Shown here: piece by piece, positions 58,155 through 64,000 of the stretch
Layout: the number at the start of each line of letters is the position of its first letter
Position numbering within the stretch: position 1 is the first letter of the stretch
Source: Bacillus sp. CGMCC 1.16541
GTDB taxonomy: Bacteria; Bacillota; Bacilli; Bacillales; Bacillaceae_H
DNA length: 64,000 nucleotides
Direction of reading: 5' to 3'
Assembly (NCBI RefSeq): GCF_003184905.1
Contig: NZ_QFRU01000005.1
Coordinates: 1 to 64,000, forward strand
Notes under the pieces: generated by a model
The model's input: the letters and a program-made list of their open reading frames with translations, nothing else
The model's database searches: none
Told to the model about the DNA's origin: nothing
Made by a program: the position numbers and the translations under genes

Positions 58155-58290
58155 ATAAAGGAGTACCCCTCTCTACTTATAAAATATGTATGTAAACAAA
58201 TGTGATAGTGTTAGTATAAACGAAATAAGAAAAAACAAAAGTTTTTTTCACATTATGTAACATCTTTCGGTAATTTTAAATCTACATACT

Positions 58291-58320
58291 AAAAAAGCGG
58301 GAATGCTCCCGCTTTTTTTT
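58291..58320 (-). terminator. Intrinsic terminator of rpsO
   Basis: AAAAAAGCGGGA/TCCCGCTTTTTT with a 4-base loop and T8 on the plus side, T6 on the minus side; 4 bases after the rpsO stop. Confidence 0.9.
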
Positions 58321-58324
58321 CTGA

Positions 58325-58594
58325 TTATCGACGTAAACCAAGCTTGTTGATTAACTCACGATAACGAGTAACATCTTTGTTACGAAGGTAGTTTAGTAAA
58401 TTACGGCGTCTACCTACCATTTTTAGAAGACCACGACGTGAATGGTGATCTTTCTTGTGCGTACGTAAATGTCCGTTTAAGTTGTTAATTTGCTCAGTTA
58501 GGACAGCAATTTGAACTTCTGGAGATCCAGTGTCATTTGCATGAGTTTTGTACTCGTTGATAAGTTCATTCTTGCGCTCTTGTGTGATAGCCAT
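58325..58594 (-). CDS. rpsO: 30S ribosomal protein S15
   Basis: 89 residues from the ATG at 58594 (GAGGAGGTG site), the exact family length. Binds the central domain of 16S rRNA. Recognisable from [32 protein letters not shown] and the [11 protein letters not shown] end. Transcribed from its own near-consensus promoter, perhaps also from the ribF side; the leader may bind S15. Confidence 0.98.
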   Translation of the reverse strand: MAITQERKNELINEYKTHANDTGSPEVQIAVLTEQINNLNGHLRTHKKDHHSRRGLLKMVGRRRNLLNYLRNKDVTRYRELINKLGLRR

Positions 58595-58597
58595 CCT

Positions 58598-58680
58598 ATT
58601 CACCTCCTCATTAATTAAACCCCAATTCCCTAGCACAACGTTGGTGAATCGTTACGCCAAGCAATGGTTGTTTTTCATAC
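58598..58680 (-). promoter_or_regulatory. Putative S15 autoregulatory leader of rpsO
   Basis: The 85-base leader can form stems (TTGG...CCAA with ACGATTC between) and carries GTTGTGCTAGGGAA, which resembles, from memory, the leader of Bacillus rpsO genes, where S15 binds its own mRNA. Not folded by computation. Confidence 0.4.
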
Positions 58681-58687
58681 ATTTGTA

Positions 58688-58716
58688 ATCATACTACTTT
58701 CATCATATAATTGCAA
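58688..58716 (-). promoter_or_regulatory. Sigma-A promoter of rpsO
   Basis: Minus strand TTGCAA (58711-58716), 17-base spacer, TATGAT (58688-58693). Confidence 0.65.
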
Positions 58717-58790
58717 GTTTCTATGCATGTTTTTTAAAAATAAATATTTAAAACTGGTTCAACTTTAAACAAGTACCTTTTAAAAACAAC

Positions 58791-59762
58791 CTAATTAATT
58801 GATTCTTTCACGTGATCATATGAAGACAAAAAATATTGTTGAGCTTCTTTTTTATCTTGAGCAATTTGTGCTACAAGATCATCGACACTCGAGAATTTTT
58901 TCTCTGTTCGAATCTTTTTATGCCATTTCACAGTAACTGATTTATCATAAATTTGTTCATTAAAGGAAAACAAATGAACTTCAATTGTTGGTTTATCAAG
59001 CTGCTCTTTATGAAAAGTTGGTTTATATCCTATGTTACATACACCTTTATACCACACATTTTCCACTTTCATCTCAACTGCATATACGCCAATCCGAGGT
59101 GTTAAATAGGTATCTGAAAGTGCCACATTAGCGGTAGGAAAACCAATTTGTCTTCCTCTTTTATCTCCATGAACAACATGACCTGCTACTGTATAATGTC
59201 TTCCTAATAAACGAGGAATTCTTTCTACCTCTCCTTCAGCTATACATTGACGAATAAGTGTAGAACTAATCTTTTCTTTATCATTTGTCAACTTGTTAAC
59301 AATGGTTTGTGTAAACTGATTGCGAGAATGAAATGGCAATGTTTCCATTGTACCCTTTCCTAGCTTTCCATACGAGTAATCAAATCCTGCCACCACATGT
59401 TGAACATTTAGACCAATGATATACTCATCCACAAATTGTTGAGGTAGTAAGCTAGCAAATTCTTTGTCGAAATGAACAATATAAAGAAAATCAATTCCTA
59501 GCTCTTCCATGATCTTTTGCTTTTCATTTAGCGGTGTAATCATCTCTACATGTTGAACATTCCGTCCAAGGACAACGGAAGGGTGAGGATCAAACGTCAT
59601 AACAGCACTTGCTATGGCTTTTTTATCTGCCAATTTTTTAGCGGTTTTAATTACTTCTTGATGACCTAAATGAATGCCATCAAAATAGCCAAGCGCCATG
59701 ACTGAAGGTTGTATTGCATCTCGCTGAAAATGATGTGGATGTCGAATTTCAATCGTTTCCAA
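58791..59762 (-). CDS. ribF: Bifunctional riboflavin kinase / FAD synthetase
   Basis: Makes FMN and FAD from riboflavin. N-terminal FAD synthetase domain with ALGYFDGIHLGHQEVI and the adenylyl-transfer His motif; C-terminal riboflavin kinase with HGDKRGRQIGFPTANV (about 200-215) and GVCNIGYKPTF. About 323 residues from a TTG at 59762 (AAGGTGA site, METIEI, matching B. subtilis MKTIHI); a GTG 12 bases upstream is also open. Called ribC in B. subtilis. Confidence 0.94.
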   Translation of the reverse strand: METIEIRHPHHFQRDAIQPSVMALGYFDGIHLGHQEVIKTAKKLADKKAIASAVMTFDPHPSVVLGRNVQHVEMITPLNEKQKIMEELGIDFLYIVHFDKEFASLLPQQFVDEYIIGLNVQHVVAGFDYSYGKLGKGTMETLPFHSRNQFTQTIVNKLTNDKEKISSTLIRQCIAEGEVERIPRLLGRHYTVAGHVVHGDKRGRQIGFPTANVALSDTYLTPRIGVYAVEMKVENVWYKGVCNIGYKPTFHKEQLDKPTIEVHLFSFNEQIYDKSVTVKWHKKIRTEKKFSSVDDLVAQIAQDKKEAQQYFLSSYDHVKESIN

Positions 59763-59795
59763 AGTAGAACTCACCTTTTCTTTTAACCGACTTTC

Positions 59796-60707
59796 TTAAA
59801 TTACAAGCACTTTCGTCGGTTTAATTAAATGTTGTTTACTAGGATGTTGTGCATAAATTGCTAAACATTGACCGCTCTCATTCATCATTAAGATTGGGCC
59901 TTGTGATACATCAACATCTGTCGGACATGGTAATAACGCTCCATTTTTCACTTTCATTGCTAATGTATCATTTATTGTTAGTTTCGGCAAATGAAAAAGA
60001 GCACGTTCGATTGGATACAAATGAGATTGAATCGTTCCATCTTCTACTGCTTTTGCAATCTCCTCAAAAGTTAAACAGTCATCCAATGTAAACTGACCTG
60101 ACCCTGTTCTTTTTAAATCAGACATGTGAGCTGGATAACCCAATTTCTCTCCCATCATAACGGCCAATGTTCGGATATATGTTCCTTTGCTGCATGCTGC
60201 ACGAAAACGAAAAGAAATTGTTTCTCCTTTGAATTCTGTTCGTTCATCTAGCAACTCACACTTGTAGATGGTCACTCTTCTTGAAGGACGTTCAATTTCA
60301 ATGCCTTTTCGTGCATACTCGTATAGCCTTACACCGTTTACTTTTACCGCTGAATACATAGGCGGCGTTTGTTCAATCTCTCCCGTAAGTGATTGTAATA
60401 AACGTAAAATGTCTTCTCGCGTATATGTTTCCGTTACTTTCTTTTGCTCAACGATTTCTCCTGACTTATCCTCAGTTGTCGTTGAAAAACCAATTGTTAC
60501 TTCACCTTCATATATCTTTGTTGCACCTGTTAAATATTCAACAATCTTAGTTGCTCGTCCAATACAAATTGGAAGAACGCCCGTCACATCTGGATCTAAT
60601 GTTCCAGTATGTCCAACCTTTTTGGTATGCAACAGCTTACGCACTTTAAATACACAGTCATGAGAGGTCATTCCTTTTGGCTTATGTAAAACTAAGACAC
60701 CATCCAT
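59796..60707 (-). CDS. truB: tRNA pseudouridine(55) synthase
   Basis: Converts U55 of the T-loop of all tRNAs. 303 residues from the ATG at 60707 (AAAGGAG site). N-terminal MDGVLVLHKPKGMTSHD, catalytic Asp in GHTGTLDPDVTGVLP (about 39), Tyr motif YSAVKVNGVRLYEYAR, and TYIRTLAVMMGE. C-terminal PUA-like domain. Downstream of rbfA but separated by a hairpin terminator. Confidence 0.95.
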   Translation of the reverse strand: MDGVLVLHKPKGMTSHDCVFKVRKLLHTKKVGHTGTLDPDVTGVLPICIGRATKIVEYLTGATKIYEGEVTIGFSTTTEDKSGEIVEQKKVTETYTREDILRLLQSLTGEIEQTPPMYSAVKVNGVRLYEYARKGIEIERPSRRVTIYKCELLDERTEFKGETISFRFRAACSKGTYIRTLAVMMGEKLGYPAHMSDLKRTGSGQFTLDDCLTFEEIAKAVEDGTIQSHLYPIERALFHLPKLTINDTLAMKVKNGALLPCPTDVDVSQGPILMMNESGQCLAIYAQHPSKQHLIKPTKVLVI

Positions 60708-60770
60708 TGTAGACCAACTCCTTTCCCTTTTCTTCATTTTCTGCTTACAATGCTCCTACTATGTATCCTT

Positions 60771-60818
60771 AAAAAAAGGCTGTCCTAGAAGCATAAACCA
60801 TACTTTTAGGACAACCTC
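60771..60818 (-). terminator. Intrinsic terminator between rbfA and truB
   Basis: Minus strand GGTTGTCCTAaAAG / CTTcTAGGACAGCC stem with an 11-base loop and T7. Inside what is one operon in B. subtilis; either partial or a real end. Confidence 0.82.
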
Positions 60819-60863
60819 TTAGAAAGATAGAATACCACCATATTTCATGGCATGACAATTCAA

Positions 60864-61217
60864 TTACTGATCGTCATTTTCTTTTTTTATTTCATGTAAC
60901 AGTGTATCAATACGGTTACCATAATCAATTGACTCATCAAACTCAAAGATAATCTCTGGCGTTTTACGCAAGCGAATACGCTGACCAATTTCAGAGCGAA
61001 TGAATCCTTTTGCTTTCGCAAGACCTTTTAAAGTATTTTCTCGTTGCTCAGCATCTCCTAACACCGAGATAAACACTTTTGCTTGCTGAAGATCACCTGA
61101 TACTTGAACGTCTGTAACTGTTACAAAACCAATGCGAGGGTCTTTGATTTTACGACCAATAATCTCACTTAACTCTTTTTTCATTTGCTCGCCGACTCTA
61201 TTTGATCTTAATTTCAT
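60864..61217 (-). CDS. rbfA: Ribosome-binding factor A
   Basis: 117-residue KH-like protein that helps 30S maturation and cold adaptation. ATG at 61217 with an AAGGGGTGA site. [34 protein letters not shown] and the [19 protein letters not shown] end match the family closely. Between ylxP and truB. Confidence 0.96.
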   Translation of the reverse strand: MKLRSNRVGEQMKKELSEIIGRKIKDPRIGFVTVTDVQVSGDLQQAKVFISVLGDAEQRENTLKGLAKAKGFIRSEIGQRIRLRKTPEIIFEFDESIDYGNRIDTLLHEIKKENDDQ

Positions 61218-61235
61218 CTTTCTCACCCCTTCTCT

Positions 61236-61514
61236 CTATAACCACTCAAACGTTGTTACTGTTCGTTCGATTTCAGGAAAAGAATCAATTAAGCTTAATG
61301 CTTTTTGCAACTCTTTTTCTGTTGCTATTCGATTTGATGAGATGGCGACGATGCCAATCTTTGTTCGTTGCCATACGTCTTGAAAATCAATTTCTGATAC
61401 TGAAATGTTGTATTTTTGTTTTAAGCGCATTAAAATACGCTGCAAAACTGCTCGTTTTTCTTTTAAAGAAGCTGCATTATAAATCATGCACTCACACTCT
61501 ACAACACCAATCAT
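61236..61514 (-). CDS. ylxP: YlxP, DUF503 protein
   Basis: A 92-residue conserved protein of the DUF503 family ([38 protein letters not shown]). In studied relatives it is linked to 30S assembly with RbfA; the position between infB and rbfA fits. ATG overlaps the infB stop by 4 bases. Confidence 0.9.
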   Translation of the reverse strand: MIGVVECECMIYNAASLKEKRAVLQRILMRLKQKYNISVSEIDFQDVWQRTKIGIVAISSNRIATEKELQKALSLIDSFPEIERTVTTFEWL

Positions 61515-63649
61515 TTACGTTCGATTTCCTCCATCACATACGCTTCGATTATATCGCCTTCTTTAACATCGTTAAAGTTTTTAATGGTAATACCACATTC
61601 ATATCCTTGTGCTACTTCTTTTGCATCATCCTTGTAACGTTTTAATGCATCAATTTCACCTTCAAAGATAACAATGCCATCACGGATTAGACGAATACTA
61701 CTATGACGAGTAATTTTTCCGTCTGTTACATAACTTCCCGCAATTGTACCGATTTTAGACACTTTAAATGTTTGACGTACTTCTACTTGACCAATTACTT
61801 TCTCTTCGAATTCTGGATCAAGCATTCCTTTCATCGCAGCTTCAATTTCTTCGATTACTTTGTAGATAATGCGGTGTAAACGAATGTCTACTTTTTCAGC
61901 TTCAGCTGTACGCTTAGCTCCACCATCTGGACGTACGTTAAATCCGATGACAATTGCATTTGATGCTGTAGCAAGAATAATATCAGACTCAGTAATTGCT
62001 CCTACACCTGTGTGGATAATGCGGACATTCACACCTTCAACATCAATCTTTTGAAGAGCTGCTGCTAATGCTTCTACAGAACCTTGTACGTCAGCTTTTA
62101 CAATTAGGTTTAAGTCTTTCATTTCACCTTGCTTGATTTTCTCAAACAAATCATCAAGACTAACACGTGATTTTTCACCACGTTGTTGTTCTAATTGTTT
62201 TTGAGCACGTGCTTCACCAATTTGACGAGCTTTTTTCTCATCTTCAAATACCATGAAGCGATCACCCGCTAATGGTACTTCGTTAAGACCTGTGATCTCA
62301 ACTGGTGTAGACGGCCCCGCTTCTTTCACACGACGACCAAGATCGTTTACCATTGCACGTACACGCCCAAATGTATTACCTACAACAATCGGATCTCCAA
62401 CACGTAGTGTACCGTTTTGAACTAGTAACGTTGCAACAGAACCGCGTCCTTTATCAAGTTGTGCTTCTACAACTGTTCCTAGTGCACGACGGCTTGGGTT
62501 TGCTTTTAATTCTTCTACTTCACTAACTAATAAAATCATTTCAAGTAACTGATCAATACCTTCTCCTGATAATGCAGATAACTTACAGAAGATTGTATCT
62601 CCGCCCCATTCTTCTGCTACAAGACCGTGTTCCATTAGCTCTTGCATTACACGTTCTGGGTTTGCGGATTCTTTATCCATTTTATTAACAGCTACAATAA
62701 TAGGTACCTCTGCTGCTTTAGCATGGTTAATCGCTTCTATTGTTTGAGGCATTACTCCATCATCTGCTGCTACTACTAGGATTGTAATATCTGTTACTTG
62801 CGCTCCACGTGCACGCATTGTTGTAAATGCAGCATGTCCTGGTGTATCAAGGAATGAGATTTTTTTATCATTAACCATTACTTGATAAGCACCGATATGC
62901 TGTGTAATTCCACCTGCTTCTCCAGCCGTTACTTTTGTGTTACGAATTGAATCAAGAAGCGTTGTTTTACCATGGTCAACGTGACCCATGATCGTCACAA
63001 CTGGTGGACGCTCTTGTAGATTTTCTTCATCATCTGCAATATCCATTGTTTCGAAGTCCGCTTCGTCAACAACAATTTCTTCTTCTACAGGTACACCATA
63101 CTCCCCTGCAATTAATTCAATTGAATCTTTATCAAGCTCTTGGTTGATTGTGGCCATAACACCAAGCATAAATAGCTTTTTAATAATTTCTGATGGCTCT
63201 TTTCCTAACGCTTTTGCTAGTTCAGAAACCGTCATACTTCCAACAAATGTTACCTTTTCTGGTAACTCTTTTGTTTTTGGCTGTGGCTTTGGCGCTGACT
63301 GTGGTCGGTTGCCACCTTTTTGATTTCGGTTGTTGCCTTTTTTACCTTTATTTGCAGGCTTTTGAGATGGGTTATTTGGTTTCTTGCCATCACGGTTGTT
63401 AGGTTGAGGCTTTTTATTTGCAGGTTTCTCTTCACTTGTAGAGAACTCCTGATTGTATTTTTGATTAGCTGCTGATGGAGAAGGTGTATTCTCTTTTTTA
63501 TAAATAGAATCTAACTTTCCAATTGCATCTGCTTCAAGCGTACCCATATGGTTTGATACCTCGATGCCCATTTCACCTAGCTTCGAAATAACATCTTTAC
63601 TTGAAATATTAAGTTGTTTTGCATATTCATATACGCGTACTTTACTCAT
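61511..63649 (-). CDS. infB: Translation initiation factor IF-2
   Basis: 712 residues. N-terminal IF2N ([20 protein letters not shown]), a basic Asn/Lys/Pro-rich linker (about 55-130), a second IF2N, then the G domain with GHVDHGKTT (about 222-230), DTPGH and NKMD, and C-terminal domains binding fMet-tRNA. GGGGGTGAAAG precedes the ATG. B. subtilis also uses an internal start giving a shorter IF2; not assessed here. Confidence 0.98.
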   Translation of the reverse strand: MSKVRVYEYAKQLNISSKDVISKLGEMGIEVSNHMGTLEADAIGKLDSIYKKENTPSPSAANQKYNQEFSTSEEKPANKKPQPNNRDGKKPNNPSQKPANKGKKGNNRNQKGGNRPQSAPKPQPKTKELPEKVTFVGSMTVSELAKALGKEPSEIIKKLFMLGVMATINQELDKDSIELIAGEYGVPVEEEIVVDEADFETMDIADDEENLQERPPVVTIMGHVDHGKTTLLDSIRNTKVTAGEAGGITQHIGAYQVMVNDKKISFLDTPGHAAFTTMRARGAQVTDITILVVAADDGVMPQTIEAINHAKAAEVPIIVAVNKMDKESANPERVMQELMEHGLVAEEWGGDTIFCKLSALSGEGIDQLLEMILLVSEVEELKANPSRRALGTVVEAQLDKGRGSVATLLVQNGTLRVGDPIVVGNTFGRVRAMVNDLGRRVKEAGPSTPVEITGLNEVPLAGDRFMVFEDEKKARQIGEARAQKQLEQQRGEKSRVSLDDLFEKIKQGEMKDLNLIVKADVQGSVEALAAALQKIDVEGVNVRIIHTGVGAITESDIILATASNAIVIGFNVRPDGGAKRTAEAEKVDIRLHRIIYKVIEEIEAAMKGMLDPEFEEKVIGQVEVRQTFKVSKIGTIAGSYVTDGKITRHSSIRLIRDGIVIFEGEIDALKRYKDDAKEVAQGYECGITIKNFNDVKEGDIIEAYVMEEIERK

Positions 63650-63668
63650 ACTTTCACCCCCAAAAGAA

Positions 63669-63974
63669 TTAATCGAGCATCGTAACTAGCTTACTGGCAA
63701 AGCCACCATCTAATACAGCTACAACGACACGGGCTTCTTTTCCTATCGCTTGCCCTAGTACGTAACGATCATCCACAAACTTCACTTGAACATTGTAGTG
63801 TGTACATTTGTCGGTTACTTTCTTTAATGTATTAGCTGATGCATCTTTTGCTAAGATGACTAACTTTGCATTTTGTTTTCGAACTTCTTTTACAACAAGT
63901 TCTTCACCAGAAATAATTTTACGAGCTCGATTTGCAAGTCCTAAAAAAGAGCGCCATCGTTCATCATTCTTCAC
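63669..63974 (-). CDS. ylxQ: YlxQ, L7Ae/L30e-type RNA-binding protein
   Basis: A 101-residue L7Ae/L30e-fold protein ([37 protein letters not shown]), a likely kink-turn binder associated with the ribosome. GTG start overlapping the ylxR stop, AAGGAG site 11 bases ahead. Next is infB, 19 bases on. Confidence 0.92.
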   Translation of the reverse strand: MKNDERWRSFLGLANRARKIISGEELVVKEVRKQNAKLVILAKDASANTLKKVTDKCTHYNVQVKFVDDRYVLGQAIGKEARVVVAVLDGGFASKLVTMLD

Positions 63975-64000
63975 TTTGACTGTTTCTCCTTTTCCACAAG
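63971..64000 (-). CDS. ylxR: C-terminal end of YlxR/RnpM (partial)
   Basis: The last nine codons of a frame entering from the right edge, reading LVEKEKQSK then TGA, which overlaps the ylxQ GTG. Position and charged end fit the ylxR product, a protein next to nusA that regulates RNase P in B. subtilis; too short for certainty. Confidence 0.5.
   Translation of the reverse strand, partial: LVEKEKQSK

Noticed and set aside
1-64000. CRISPR arrays, insertion sequences, prophage, tRNA or rRNA genes, toxin-antitoxin modules
   Set aside because: Looked for direct repeats with spacers, transposase or integrase motifs, and tRNA-like folds; none seen.

Overview
The window looks like a chromosomal segment from an aerobic, endospore-forming, low-GC Firmicute of the Bacillaceae. 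Nearly every gene has a recognisable counterpart in the Bacillus subtilis glnA-to-nusA region. Sporulation genes are scattered through it (a Spo0E-like gene, spoVK, cotE, spoVS, spoIIIE, dpaA, dpaB). The genus cannot be fixed from sequence reading alone. Some features go beyond the B. subtilis 168 layout as I know it: korAB and an M19 dipeptidase beside spoVS, and a nucleoside ABC transporter next to ymfC and ymfF.

Almost all genes lie on the minus strand, so the transcription units read from high to low coordinate. From the right edge: ylxR(end)-ylxQ-infB-ylxP-rbfA-truB-ribF-rpsO-pnp (translation factors, tRNA and rRNA maturation, flavin synthesis, RNA decay). Next come ylxY and mlpA, ymxH, dpaA-dpaB (dipicolinate synthase) and asd-dapG-dapA (aspartate to dihydrodipicolinate). 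Dipicolinate synthase uses the product of DapA, so these units form one metabolic block. Then rnjB, tepA-ylzJ, spoIIIE, a GntR regulator, the nucleoside transporter (nupN-O-P-Q type), ymfF-ymfH, ymfI, ymfJ, ymfK-rodZ-like-pgsA-cinA, recA, rny, ymdB and spoVS. The left part holds the M19 dipeptidase, korA-korB, tdh-kbl, miaB-ricA, cotE, mutS-mutL, miaA-hfq, spoVK, hflX-ynbB and glnR-glnA.

Only five genes read on the plus strand. They are a Spo0E-like small protein, a TRIC-family membrane protein, an unrecognised 91-residue protein that may be sporulation-expressed, and a two-gene operon of small membrane proteins (111 and 39 residues) between miaA and mutL. These plus-strand islands are the accessory content of the window.

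Several control elements can be read directly: paired GlnR boxes on the glnRA promoter, a LexA box upstream of the recA promoter, a sigma-H promoter for spoVS, tandem sporulation-type promoters for cotE, possible CodY boxes at the nucleoside transporter, a possible cre site at tdh, and many intrinsic terminators. Several CDS starts are placed downstream of the longest open frame, using ribosome-binding sites and remembered family alignments. There is no sign of a prophage, insertion sequence, CRISPR array, tRNA or rRNA. I did not find a clear new multi-gene system. The best leads are the small unknown proteins, a 17-codon leader frame before asd, and several unusual RNA hairpins.
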